A DNA stretch of 64,000 nucleotides, from contig CP141146.1 of assembly GCA_035235625.1 (NCBI GenBank), positions 15,990,501-16,054,500 of the forward strand, given 5' to 3'. Of the stretch, positions 21,064 to 33,800 are shown in pieces. The stretch is from Saururus chinensis. Lineage: Eukaryota; Streptophyta; Magnoliopsida; Piperales; Saururaceae. Made by a program: the position numbers and the translations under genes. The notes below the pieces were generated by a model. That model worked only from the letters and a program-made list of their open reading frames with translations, did not search any database and was not told the DNA's origin. How positions within the stretch are numbered: the stretch's first letter is position 1; each line of letters opens with the position of its first letter.

Positions 21064-23034
21064 CAACAAGGTATCAAGGTCGGTTTCATTCATGGAAGCC
21101 GCAAACGAACTATGAATTGAATACCGCAAGTATTGAAACCAAAAGGCAAAAGGTCCATGGCTCCATTCAATATTTGGATTGAGGATTAGGAAGATCTTAG
21201 AGCAGCAACAACCCATGAAATGGACAAAAAACGTGGACCAACGCCTAAGAAATGAACCCACGTACCCACCGAATGCTTCAACGTGAGTGCAGTTTGCATC
21301 ACCTTTTATTACCATGGCATGAAAGACAGGAACTTCTCCCTGCTTTCCTACCTCAACCTCCACATTAACGCCCACTTCATTGCAAGAGGAAATCCGCCAT
21401 GAAGAGAGACTTTACATGGGTCCATATCTTCCTCTTGAACATTCCCAAGGCAAGACAAAATTTTCATGGTCCATATCTTACTTTTGAACTAGCTATCCAC
21501 AAGTGAAGCATAGCATTCGTTTATAAGCAGGTAAGGCTTACGCTTTGTTCAACATTTTCCTGGTTAATGAGAAACTTTGTTTCCTTTTTACAGAAACTGA
21601 AACATCAATGACCGAGGAGGCAGTGCATGGTACAGGCGTCCAGCAATATGTGCTTGAGCGTAATTGGCAGATACTTGGAAAAAGAAAAGGGCTAGGAAGA
21701 TTACACATATGTAAAAATTCGTTTTAGCCCACTGCATTATCTACTACCTTATCGGTTTTTACTTTTGTAGCCCCTTACATCTTGCAGATGCTTGTTTTTT
21801 TAGCATGTAGGAAAAACTGGCGGATTGGCATATGCCAAACACTCTAGTAATCAATTATATGTATATATTACTAGACAAAGATACTCGTACCCAGCGACAA
21901 CATGAATAAAACATCATACAAAAGAACCAGATTATCAGGAATGAACTAAGGATCAATGTGTCATACTTTACTTACTGAAATTAGAGGAATACATGCTAAT
22001 AAAAAACGAATATATGTTTTGTTGCAATATAATTTGAGAAACTTATTGGAAAGCATCACTTTCAGAAACCGTTCCAGTTGGACTATATATAATGCAGACA
22101 CTTGATTGATATACATTAAATAAAATAAAGAAAAGAAAAGAAATCCGATCAAAAGAAATAAGTAGAAATCCAAACAATAAATTAAAACTACTGGGCCGAC
22201 TAATAAAGTAACAATCCTAAAACAGACCAGCTAAAAGCATTAAAATGTATTTAAGAAAAGAACTAGCTAACTATATTCTTCACATCAAGGCAACACCTCA
22301 TAGAACGTCACTCGGTATGCCATATAAAGACCACCCAAAATAAATGTTCATTGAAATACAATAAGCTAAAGGATGTCATACATAATATGAGCTACAAACT
22401 GTTCATTGACAAGAATATCACATTCACGCCTTATCTCAGCTATCTTTGGTTGGAAAGGAACCAATGGTGCAGTTCATGAAAAAGAAAGAATTTTTCTAGC
22501 CAGAGTCCTGCTAAAAGTAGAATAACAAAATTTAAAAAAAAAACATATATGAGAAGACACGGCTCACCAGACTCCAGCAAAAGGGATAGGCGAATATTCA
22601 AGTCGAAACCAGTCTTCTTCTCATTGGGCTACCAAATCTGAAGCCAATTCACGATTCACAACAAGTGGATGATTGACCGGGAGAAGTAGTACTGATCACC
22701 CAAAATACTTATACACACTGAAGAAGTAGGATCAATTAAAACACCAAGAAGAGGAACTTTGAGACAAAATTGGCAGTAGGGCAGAGACGACAGGAAACCT
22801 CAACTGATCGTCTCAATCAGATCGCTAATCAACCAAATCGAGATAGTGCCTCCTCGAAGCGGGCGGCCGGTAGGTGAGGGGATAGGAAATCATACCCTAG
22901 ATTACCATCTCATATACTTCTCCTAATCACCATATGAGAGGAGGGTCAAGAGCTTGTAAGGGTATATTTATAAAAAAAATAGTTACAGTAGATTACCACT
23001 ACCAATTTTTCAAGAAATCTCATCCAGAGGAGAT

Positions 23035-23420
23035 TATTTGGGAAAGTGAAAATTAACAAAAAAAACTTCATGAATCTAACAATTCATCGTGAATTTGATA
23101 TATTTAAGAATTTTATATTTAATGTAATTTAGAGAATTTATGCTTAGGGGCTATTTGGATACAGATTATTGGTTGTAACAAATCTCAATTTACCTTAATC
23201 CGATTAGTTAAATTCATCGATGAATCGCTTTTATATTTAGGAATGTAAATTATGTAAATCTAATTTACAAGAGATTTGTAAATGAATTATGTGAATCTCC
23301 TCACAAGGAGATTACTTGGGAAAATGAACTAAAATCTTGATGAATCTAACAATTCATTGTGAATTTGATATATTTATGAATTTTACATCCAAACGTAATT
23401 TAGAGGATTTATGCTTAATC
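23035..23420. repeat. Near-tandem duplication around a MITE-like sequence
   Basis: A phrase of about 85 bp (ACAATTCATCGTGAATTTG ... TTTATGCTTA) occurs at about 23,075-23,147 and again at about 23,345-23,419. The second copy lies directly after a sequence starting GGGGCTATTTGGATAC at 23,148, whose relative lies at 20,471. GGGG-TTTGG ends next to TTA/TAA are typical of PIF/Harbinger MITEs, but the right terminus is not certain. Confidence 0.4.
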
Positions 23421-25408
23421 TTAAGAGAATCATGCTGATAAATCTTAAGGAGCATTTTGGATGAAAAGCCAAACCGTTCTAAAAGCCTTTTATTTGATTC
23501 AAGTGGTTTTAGAGATCCCCAACTCATCACCATGGTGGCCGCTGTAGACATTGCCCTCCTCATCATAGCCCACTTACGCCTTCTCTCCCTCTACCTACTC
23601 CCCCCGATCCTTTGCCTCTAGTGCTGCTGTCAACGATGCCTCCACTACTGCACATTCTACTTTGCCTTTTCCCTCTCCTCTCCCTTCCACCCCAAGTACA
23701 CACACCTCCGCTCACCACCCTTTCCTCTCCCCCACAGCCTCCACGACTCCGCCATGAAAACCCTCCACCCTCTCTGTCTTCTCCCTGCCGTTCAAGCTAT
23801 GTGAGAATCAAACTGACCAGAACGAAAGAGGATCCAAATCATCCCCAAATCTCGATCAACAACCAACACCCATAAAAGAATCTTTTATTTTTTACCATCG
23901 GCTAAATGAAAAGCTAGAAAATGCCCAATCTTTCTTTCCTTAGAAGATCATTAGAGAATGGCCCAAAAAATAAATAATAAAACCAATCCACCAATGCGAA
24001 ATGATCAACAATGGAAGTCACAAATGAGGTGGAGGGGCCTACTATGACAGCCCGAAAAATACAAAAAAATTAGTAGAATCGGAGGACATAATAACGATTG
24101 ATCTTGGAATCCTATGAATGAGGAAATGGGTGGCAAGAGTTGGTGGGCAAGCTAAGAGGGACTTCTTCATGGCGGAGTCAATAGAGGTGGAGAGATAACA
24201 ATTATAGCTGGCTGGAGTCAAGTGGTGGGAGCCGCCCCGCCACCCCTCAAAAGCTCCTTCTGAAGAGGCTTCCTTGATTCTTCTACTTCTTCTTCTTTCG
24301 CTACTAGACTACTGCCCTAGCACTTGGTTTGATTCCCCCCCCCCCTGTTTTCCGATGGTGGAGCCGGCATCCTCCCCATTCGTACTCCTCATGGCTACAT
24401 GCATCCACCCCAACCTCGACAATGACCGGGTCCTCACTTCCCTCTTCTTGGACCCCGTTCCCTTTTGAGACTGGCAAGGGATGGACTTGCTGACGAGGGT
24501 CTGTTGGGCTTGTTTTTTAATTAAAACATAAAGTAGCCCAACTATCTCAATTGACACATATTTTGAGCTTTTAAAACTAAATGGGTAATGGGCCTGAGTC
24601 AAAATACCCATTAAGTTGTGATTTTAGTAGTAAATCTAGATCGTTGTCTAACCTTTGAATTTTAGTGGGTAAGGATTCTAGAGTTTTTAACAGCAATGTT
24701 CTGGTTTAGTTATAAATACTCCATTAATCATCCTAATATGATACCTTAGGGGAGAATTATTCCCAGTCAAGTTCTAAACTAGAAACACATTGTGAGGATT
24801 TACAAAAGATTAGCAGAGGAAAAGCTTCATCATAGGAGATCAAGCTTTGTTCAAGCTCTAATGGCTACAGGTAAGCCTAGTCCCATAGTGTTTTATTTTA
24901 TCAAGGTCAAGTTCCAGGCCTGAACTAGGCAACCAAAGTCGTTAGCGCCCCGTTCTCCTCCAAGCTCCATGGCCCCTTCACCCTCTCCACCCTCCCAAGT
25001 GATGACAACAATGACTAAGACTATCTCCATCTTCCCCTATTCCAATCAAGTGGAAGAAGGTGATAACTAGATGATGACCAGAACGGAGGGAAAAGCATAG
25101 TGAGGTGAACAAAGAAGAAGGAGACTATGTAGATGGCATAGTAGATAGGCGGGGATGTGGGAGGTATGGTGGGAGTAGAAGGTGTGTGGAAGGGAATGAC
25201 TAATGAGTGTGAGAGAGGCCCTTGAGCCCTACAAAAGAGAGAAGCACCTTGATAGGTGTTCTATTTTTCATGGAAATTTTTAACAGTAAGTTTCAATAAA
25301 TTTCTTCAACTATAAGTAGTAGAAGCGGCTGCCAAATGCTTACTAGGGGTTTTCACTTCAACAACTACAAAATTGTAGAAAATGTTTACAAAAAAGTATC
25401 AACCAAAT

Positions 25409-25603
25409 GGAAGTTTATTTCATGCTCCACTCTGACAATGAGTCTGAGTGTAAAAAACGTGTATGAAGTGTTCATTTTCACAATTGACGGAGTACTCGCA
25501 CTAAGGTGTATTAACATGTGCACTATCAATCTAAAAATTGAATACTTCACATGTATTCTTTAACTTTGGCTCATGGTGAGTATGGAGCATGAAAAACGCT
25601 TCC
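25409..25603. mobile_element. MITE, family M1, copy 2 (in duplication copy B)
   Basis: Counterpart of 3978-4172. Here the flanks are CAACCAAAT and CAACCAAAC, eight of nine bases alike. This is the best evidence that the family makes 9-bp target duplications and belongs to the Mutator superfamily. Ends GGAAG...CTTCC are intact. Confidence 0.8.
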
Positions 25604-25930
25604 CAACCAAACACCTCATATACTTCCTCATATGAGAGTTGGGAAATAAAGAGGCTTTGTATTGTACTTATAGTATAATGTTAAAGCCTCTTGTTTTAAT
25701 CATTAAAGCGCATCCAAACAACACCAAAATTAAAATAGCAGCCAAATTCACCTAGCACAAGCTCAAGTATGATTTCCTTCTTGTAGTTGGAATGGGTGGA
25801 CAATTTTAGATGGTTCGAGTATGCCACAACTCTTGATTAGCAATATTTTTATAAACAGGATAATGAAAATATGTTTCTATTCAATAAAAATTTGCTAAAT
25901 TTTAGTTAAGTCCATTTTATAAGGCAAAAG

Positions 25931-26107
25931 TTGAGGTAAACCAAGGCTCACGTGCTGCTGCATGAGCCCAAATTTTGTGAACCGTCAAATTTAGATTTGA
26001 CGGCCTACTTTACTCAGAGCTAAAATACCCCCTAAGTAACATGGGTCATCGGATCTAAATCCGATGGCATGAGCCCGTTGTTATGCATGAGACCAGACTT
26101 ACCTCAA
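25931..26107. mobile_element. Small inverted-repeat element (MITE-like), copy B
   Basis: Counterpart of 4438-4608. Ends are TTGAGGTAAACCAAGG and, reversed, TTGAGGTAAGTCTGGT. It contains a second internal palindrome (ATCGGATCTAAATCCGAT). Confidence 0.45.
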
Positions 26108-26323
26108 TGACCCTCATTTTATACTGGCAATTACTTACAACTTACACGAGTAAGATAATTGCTCTAAAATTCAAATATCAATTTAATGTAAGAACTGACT
26201 AAATCCATATCTCAGTAGTTATAATGAGCTTTTGAGGAGGCTACAAGTGATATCATTTTTATTATTATTTCCATTGAACTCATTAATAAGATAAGAAATA
26301 GAAATTAAGCGTTAACCATTATA

Positions 26324-26866
26324 CTCCCTCAATCCCAAAAAGAGTTAACCATTATACTCCCTCAATCCCAAAAAGAGTGTGTTGTAGACTAATTTCTATA
26401 TATAGAAAATCAATGAGAAAAGGGAGAAGAGAAGGCTTAGAACTAAAAAGGTTAAATTAAAATAACTAATTAAATTCTTCTTATTTTTTGAATAATAAAA
26501 TAGGGCAAAGTCCCTACATATTTATAGGCCATTGGGAAGTCTAATCCTAATAGACTTTAAAATCATAATTGGCCTTTTAACATTAGCCTAAACCTAATAA
26601 AAATAAAATTTTAATTATATTAAAATATTATAACTAATAATTAACTCTTAATTAGAATAGATGGAAAGCAGGATTGACCCTAGGGCGAGTCATAAGAGTG
26701 TCTTAAAATAAATATTAAAGAAAAGTAAGGTTCACAAATAAAACATGGAAAAAGTACTAATTTTACTTCTCAAATCCTGTTTATTTAGAACAAAACCATT
26801 GTATAAAGTGGGCAAATTAGAACTTTTTATAGGGTACAAGTTTTTCCAAATCCGGGATAGAGCGAG
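26324..26866. mobile_element. Stowaway-like element of about 0.5 kb, copy B
   Basis: Counterpart of 4825-5338, flanked by TA at both ends (CTCCCTCAATCC left, GGGATAGAGCGAG right). A 37-bp tandem duplication spans its left terminus, so a second CTCCCTCAATCC lies about 37 bp inside. Confidence 0.55.
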
Positions 26867-26961
26867 TATAAATAGGCATTATAACTAATTTCGATCCTCC
26901 GTTGAACAAAGGTATTTTTCTGCAATAAAAATCAACACACTTGGCAAATATAACCAATGAC

Positions 26962-28977
26962 TTAGCCGCTTCTAGGTGGTCGTGATGGAAAGCAATGCTC
27001 TAAGATAGAAATAGAAGACTGAATCACTGTGAGGCTCAGCAGAAAGAGTGCTGCCAACACGGAGAGGCCAGCCCAAGGATTGCCGAAGTAGTCATGCTTC
27101 AGCTTTGCCCTCCAAACATGCAGCCTCTTCTGGCAATACGCATTTATTTGCTCGCACACCTCTGTGAGGTAGTTGTCACGGTTCCTAACGCTTGTTCCGT
27201 TGCTTGGCCAGTTGAAGAGCTCAACAGCCATCTCGTCACTGCCCAAAGTGTGCTCAAGGATCCTGTGGCGGCGGAGAATCTCCACATCCTCCCGTGTGTC
27301 AATGGCAAAGCACATGAATATTGAGTAGAGAGTGAAGTGATTACCAAGCTCTGGGTAGAATTGTTCCAGGGCACACAGGTTTCGGATGAATGAGTTGGTG
27401 GAGTCTTCAATATAGAAATGGGGAATTTCCAGCACCCCATCTCTAAAGACAATGTCCAAAAGGCCAATCCCCCTTCCTCTTTTGAATTTGATTCCAGCCT
27501 CCTTAAGCCTTTCCACACTGGGGAAGGGTCTGAGGTGTTCGTCCGGTGGAGTTCTGCCGGTGGTGGGCAAATTGTCCCCAGTGCTCTTGATTTGCAGAAA
27601 AGAGTTCATGATTTTTGTCAGGAGGCTGGGCTTGGGAGGCAATGGGACGGGGGTGCGCAAGTTTAGATAGAATAGGTGCAGTAGGTGGTAAACTTCACCA
27701 TTAGGATCTGCAACCAAATCGTCTTTGAGAATTTCTTTGTTCATTCTCACACATTGTCTGAAGAAGTTCATAGCCAGCTTTTGGAGAGGAGGAGAGTTGG
27801 ACTTGTCAACATATAGATCAAAAACGCTTTGGATGATGAAGAAGGGGAGCTGGTTCTCGAGGAGGAGCAAGTCATAGGCGACACGGACCACAAGCCAGCT
27901 GATTGTGTACACTGGATCATCTATTTCGAATGTACTAAAGAACTGTTTGAGGAAGAGCTCAATCAAGAAGCAGCCATCAAGAACCATTATTTCAACGAGT
28001 TGGTCAGGCCGCATACCGATATTCTCCGAGTAGCGAGCTCTTGCTGGTCCTTCCAAATCTCGGATGACATGGATGCACTTTTGCAGGCTGCGGTTCTTGT
28101 TTCGTTGCAAGAAGTCACGCAAGTAGCGCCATTTGGTCTCCTGCATGTCCTCTAACTTGTCCTCTTTGTGTTGTTGGTGGTAGTGATGGTGATAGGGTCC
28201 AATGGATACAACCCGTGGCTGGTAGGCATCCGGGCCGGTCCTCAGCAGAATGTGTGGGACACGGTAGATGGTGCCTGGCGGCTTACGATGGACTTTTTGC
28301 AGCCTGCTCTCCATCTGCTTCGCCAGTTCAATCTTGGGTCCTTCAACTCTGATCTCTCTAGTCGCATCTTGCTTCATGAACTTGGATTGATCATCATCCC
28401 CCGCCCTTGGGCTGGTTTCTCCGTTGCACTGAATTTCTACACAATGGCTGATGCAAGAAGGTCCAGCAAATGGGGCAGCCAAAGCTTCACCTGTAACAAA
28501 ATTAGGAAGGTAGTTTCTCGTTCATGGGACATCACACCTGATAATGTTTAGTAAATTATCTGTTTCAGTAAAGAAAATGAACTATTTTTTTATGACCTAG
28601 TAAGCCTGCAAGCTATATAAGCTCTCTATCTGCATTCATATTGCCAAATCACAAAAAAAAAAACGCCTTATTTGTAGTTTCAACTTTTTTGTTTGTGCTG
28701 TAGTAGTAGAACATTACGCATATCATACTCGAGAATGTCTGCTATCTTCCACAAAGTAAATACCATGCTCACCTCTTTTAGCATGCTTTTTAATATTCAT
28801 AGGTCACTAACATGTAGAACGCACTAAGAATTTATATCAAACTTCGTTTCCAAGAGCATGAATAAATTGTTTCATGCAAAGAACAAAGAACATGAATGAA
28901 TTGGTGGAACAACCTGCCTCTGCCGCTCTTTCCACATTTGCTCCAGGTTGCCCTGCTGTTGCCGATCCACCATCCAT
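26962..28977 (-). CDS. DUF247 (UPF0481) family protein, copy B, two exons, 530 residues
   Basis: Paralogue of the gene at 5431-7439. Modelled exons are 28,914-28,977 (64 bp, MDGGSATAGQ) and 26,962-28,490, with a 423-bp GT-AG intron; the junction reads AEAGEALAAP. Exon 2 has no ATG near its 5' end, only a TTG, so the upstream exon is needed to give a normal start. Domain marks match copy A: VPHILLR, VSIGPYHH, LDGCFLIELF, LLLENQLPFF, C-terminal hydrophobic segment at 495-518. The last residues (CFPSRPPRSG) differ from the proline-rich tail of copy A. Frame is intact. Differences from copy A cluster in the middle (roughly residues 255-345), while 351 bp of exon 2 are identical. Function unknown; probably membrane-anchored. 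Confidence 0.9.
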
Positions 28978-29497
28978 AAAGAGCTATATAATAAGTTTGC
29001 AAGAGGTTACAGCTCTAGGCTATCTCACTCTCAGTGACTCAACATCCAATATATTGAGTATACAGGGCCAATAAGAGAATATGTCTAAAAGTGAACTTTA
29101 AAAAGCAGATACTTGTGTCAAATCATCAAGCCTCAAACGTAGCTACATTCCGCAATGATTTTAAAATTCCTTGCTTGGGAACACTGTTGGCTTTTGAGGT
29201 TTTCCTGTTAAGAAAAAAGTTCTAAAGACTATATTCTTTGTGATTCTTTCCTTAAAATAGAGGATTGCTATTTTTTGCTATTTTTGCATTTGTTAGGTGA
29301 ACCCACTCAACCATCATACTCCTCATGTTACTCCTACACTCCTAACCATCATACTTGGGTGCAGGGCAGGATAACCAAGTAAAAAACACAAGAGACTTTT
29401 GAGAGAATCTCTGGCTTCTCTCTAGAGTTAGTTTGGATGTTTAGTGAGATTGAAGAGAATGCAAGTTGTCTATAGGAAAGGGGACGATTGTCGACTC

Positions 29498-29965
29498 TAG
29501 CTGAGCTTCTCTTCTCTTTAAATTCTGTCAGGGTTATGACCTGTAATTTGGTAAATTTCATGACAATATCATCGAAGTTGCTGATATTGAATTATAAGGA
29601 TGATCAATGTCTGTTGATAAATTCAATTATATGTAAACGATATGCCATAAGTAAAAAAATCAGGTGGTTCATCGATTCATGGTTAGCTTTGAAGATATAA
29701 CTTAAAGTTTCTGTAGAAATTAAAGAAACTGCTTGCAACGAAAGACTCATGTAAGCTGGTCTTTTCATATACAGAGGCATTATAATTTGTTCGAATTTTT
29801 AGTCAAATTTGACAAAATTTTGTACGTTATTTTCTGAAATAGTCGTACATTTGATCCAACATTTGATGCGTTATTTCTTACAATATTGGTGTTCTACATG
29901 ATCATTCGACTTTTTGTTTGACCTATCTTTCAAAGTGTAAATTTTATAACTAAATGAGTCGTACA
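29498..29965. other. Extra 0.46 kb in copy B
   Basis: Copy A passes directly from GATTGTCGACTC to a phrase matching CTTATTGTTTGAATG, while copy B has about 460 additional AT-rich bases between them. Motifs such as GTCGTACATT are repeated inside it. There is no clean target duplication or inverted end, so either a gain in B or a loss in A is possible. No gene seen. Confidence 0.6.
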
Positions 29966-30294
29966 TTCAACTTATTGTTTGAATGTTAGGTTTTTGCCAA
30001 ATTGAAATCTTTTTTTATTAGAACTCTTTCCATATTAAGATAGCCAACAAAGAACTCTATAAATAAGGTGTTATTCTATCAATTTTAAGAATGAGACTGT
30101 GCGTAGAGAAGTACTAAACAGTATAATTTAATATTTTGCTTCTATTCACCATCTCAGTCTCAAGTTGCCTGGTAAGCTTCTCTACTCATTTAGATTGTTT
30201 TAAAGATGTTTCTTTTTTTTAAGACCCTTGTTTTAATTTCAATTTAGTAGTATTTGCATTTGAATTTCAGTCCATGTAGGCGGGTAATTAAGTA

Positions 30295-30459
30295 TTCCCT
30301 TCATCCCATATTAATAGCTACATTTACAAAAATAGTGGTTTTTATTGAATAATGAAACCCACATGTAAGAGAAGAAAAAATAAGCTTATGATACTCTTTT
30401 TCAAGTACCCAACTACTTATATTTAACAAAATGGAGCTATTAATTTAGGATAGAGAGAG
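30295..30459. mobile_element. Stowaway MITE, copy B
   Basis: Counterpart of 8293-8491, between TA dinucleotides. The termini are worn (TTCCCTTCATCC left, GATAGAGAGAG right) and it is about 34 bp shorter through internal loss. Confidence 0.75.
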
Positions 30460-30658
30460 TATGTGGTTAAGCAGGTATGTGAGCCATAGACGAGCAAGAT
30501 GTGTGCCAAATGAGTCCATTGGTCTTGGGTGCCAAGTTGAGAAGATAGTACATGCCTTTATTTGATTTGTAATCCCACTATTTGATTTAATTAGTTGATT
30601 ATTGGCCAAGGATGGGAAGGAAATCTAGATAAGTTCGAAAGCTACCCAACTTAAGGAG

Positions 30659-30880
30659 GGAAGCGTTTTTTATGCTTCGCGATCGTTGTGAGCTGAACGT
30701 AAGGAACGCCTAGGAGGCGTTCATTTTCAAGATCGACGGCACATACGTTAGCGCACGTTAGCATAAGTATTACCGACGCTAACATACGCTAGCGTGTATG
30801 TCGTCGATCTTATAATGAATGTCTCCCAGGCGTTCCTTACGCTCGGCTCACTCTCATTGTGGAGCATGAAAAACTCTTCC
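30659..30880. mobile_element. MITE, family M1, copy 3, only in duplication copy B
   Basis: 222 bp, almost entirely one long foldback: the left arm GGAAGCGTTTTTTATGCTTC and the reversed right arm GGAAGAGTTTTTCATGCTCC stay alignable for about 100 bp, through GTAAGGAACGCCT and AAGATCGACG. Copy A lacks it (near 8,700), so it arrived after the duplication or was lost from A. A clean 9-bp duplication is not visible. Confidence 0.8.
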
Positions 30881-33800
30881 AATTGGCACCAACCCCTCCT
30901 TATCTCCTCCCCATGTCTCACTCTCTCACTCTGTCCCCTCTCTCCCATTTCATTCCCCTCTCCCCTCTTCTCTTCTCTTGCTTCTTCTTCCCCATCTCTT
31001 CTCCTTTCTCTTGTTTTGAAGATTCCACTATTGAAAAACCTGAGGAAGCCTTAGACCCATGATTCACCATCCTTGGAACATAAACTTAGAACTCTTTTTA
31101 ACTTGGATATCAATGTGGAGGACTGATTTATGCATTAATTAGGATTCATATCAAGGTGAGGGAAAGTGATTTTTATTCAATCTCATATGATTTTGGTGTT
31201 GATTTTTATTTGGCACCTAAGCAGATTTTGATGCGAACTAGGGTTTCGCATGCAAGAGAAAGCTTTTTTGCATCAAGTTTGGGAATTTAGATATATTTGA
31301 AGCAGTAAGTGAACCATACTGCTTGATCTTTATACTTATATTGGTTTTGATCTTGTGTTTTAATGACATTCAATTCTAGGATTTTGAATGTTTGTCAAAA
31401 GATTTGATTTTTATGCATGCTTCATGTTGATCCATGATTACTTGCGTATTGGGAAAAGTTTCCTATAATAATCTTGCTGATTCAAGGTCAAATATTTCAT
31501 GTTGAATTGTGTTAGATCATGTTCAACTCTCTCTCTTCATTACTGACAACTTCTTTCTAGAATTGGTTAGGTATTTTCTTTTCTTCAACTTAATTTTTGT
31601 TTTCTTTGTGCACCAATTTTCGTTGGATGGGTTCATACGCTTCTGGATAGAATTTTGATTTGAAATTTCTATGAACCTTAGTAGACTTCCTAAATACATT
31701 GTGGTAAAAAAATTATGTGTTTTATGCATTTATTTCTCCTTGAAAATGCTTTAGTTTTCCGAAACCAAGTTTCTTTTCATTGGTACTGTATCAGGTTCTC
31801 AACATTGTTTCAGGCCTTTACTATTGTTTGTTTTACCCAATAAAATTACATGAGATTTTTTTTGTCTACTATTTGCCTGTACTTTTAAGGAATTTTATTA
31901 ATCCGTTTCTATTATTAAATTTTCCATAAGCCGCATTAGTTAGAATTTACAATTCTTTAATTTTGTACTTGAACTTTCTTTCTATATTAAACTCGTGTTT
32001 CATTGCTTCCAAAATTTGTGAGTTTGATTTTATGAGTTGTCTATTCAATGTAAAAAGTCCATATCGTTTTGAGTTGTTCTTTGCTGAGTTGTAATTATTG
32101 AATTCCAACTGCACAGGAAATCTCACATTGTGTAGTAATTTAAAAAATTCATAAATATTTACTTTTTCTAGTCAGCTTGATCTACCAATTTAATTCCTTG
32201 TCATGAACTCTTTCATCTTGATGCTTTTAAAATTACGTTAGCATCTGAGTCTCTAGATATTTTTTCTATTTTTTTGAATCAACAGTAGGGTCAAATTTTG
32301 CTTTATGCAATGTGGTACTGATCAAGTATTTTGACTTGCACAATCGATTTGTTTTCAATGAATGTTTATTCATGGTCTAAATATGTATTGTCATGGGTTT
32401 CTATGTGGGATTTGTGTGTGTGAGTAATCTTATTGGGCATATGATCACAAGTGGTTGTTAATTTCTTTTGCATTGATTGTCCACCTTATGTATTTGTACA
32501 CGCAGGTGCTTTGGAGTTTACACATGCTTAGCATTGGGAGCTATGAGGACATTGGTGAATAAAGACTTGTTAGTGAGGAGCAAAGGTAGAGATGCATTAG
32601 TAGGAAATTTGAACTTATGTTATTTTCATATTACTGGAATAATTCTGTCTAAATGGTAGACTTTTTGTACTTGTAGTGACTATAAGACTAGCTTTGGTTA
32701 TAACTAATTTGTTATTTTTAATCGACTAATGTCCTTATGTGGGCTATACTTCACTTGTCACGGCCTTGGCTAGGGGTCCACTTCTAAGATCTCTTATCTT
32801 AAACTGGTTTATTTTAATGATTATTTATCGGTGGTTGTGTGGTTAAAGCGTTTTCTGATTTATTCGATGGTTTCAAAAATAAATGGTATTTCTTATAGTT
32901 TAATTAAAAACCAACTTTACAATTATTGGTTTTAAGTGGTTTTGGGTCAAACCTAAATTTTTGGGATTTTTACTAATTTTCCGAAAATTAGGGTTTGGCG
33001 GGACCCCCTATGGACGCCACCGGCGAAATTGAGGTTTTTGGACCAAATTAACCCAGACATCAACACAAGCTTTTATAAAAAATTTCATAATTTTCCCAGG
33101 TTTAATCAGTGCTCAAATGGTCAAAATACCCATTTTTAGCCCAAATTTCTATTCATACCCTACTATCCAATTATGTACACCCTAAGCCCTACTATAAATA
33201 GAAAGAGCTTAGTCATTTCCATTTTTGGAATAGGCTGGGAGAGGGTGATTAAGGCCTAGTTCCCCAATTAGGCCCGAATTAGAAGGAGATTAAGGTATGT
33301 TTTCTTTAATCAAGCCTAAATCCTAGGTTTCCTTCTAATCCATTCTTAATCCATCATTTCCCCTTCGATTTGATTTGATTTCAAGAATAAAAATCATTGA
33401 TTTTCTTCCTTACTTCAAACCCTACATCTCAAAATTCATTTTTTATGCTTAACAAACCCTAGATCTAAGATTTCATTAAGGTTTTCAATGTTAAATTGAT
33501 TTTTAATGGAGTTTAACTTAAACTCTATGTGTTTGGAAGGTTTCCAAGAAGGGTGAAGGTCAATCAAAACCTAATCAAGTGATAAGGTAATGGGTCTTTG
33601 AAATCTCAGTTTTCCTACGGTAAAAATATCGATTTTATGGTTTATTTGGAATGGGTTTACTTGATTTAGTGCTCTAATAGTGGGATTAGTAAATCTTAAT
33701 TTCTTGTCTCAATTTCTTAGGGTTTTGTCTTAATATGATGTAGATTAGCTTTCTGGAAGGTATGATGAAATTTTAATGGCGTTTGAGTTGTTAAATGGAG

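Larger units (their letters stand above)
19794..24417. other. Decayed noncoding stretch between CACTA complex and copy B
   Basis: No gene with recognisable family. Short open frames exist, none longer than about 115 codons and none family-like. Visible pieces are: an LTR-like segment at 20,791-21,063; a repeated GGGGYTRTTTGGATAC sequence at 20,471 and 23,148; a near-tandem duplication at about 23,035-23,420; and, on the minus strand near 22,570-22,860, a GC-richer exon-like segment with a possible donor but no open frame. 23,580-23,880 is CT-rich. Confidence 0.5.
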
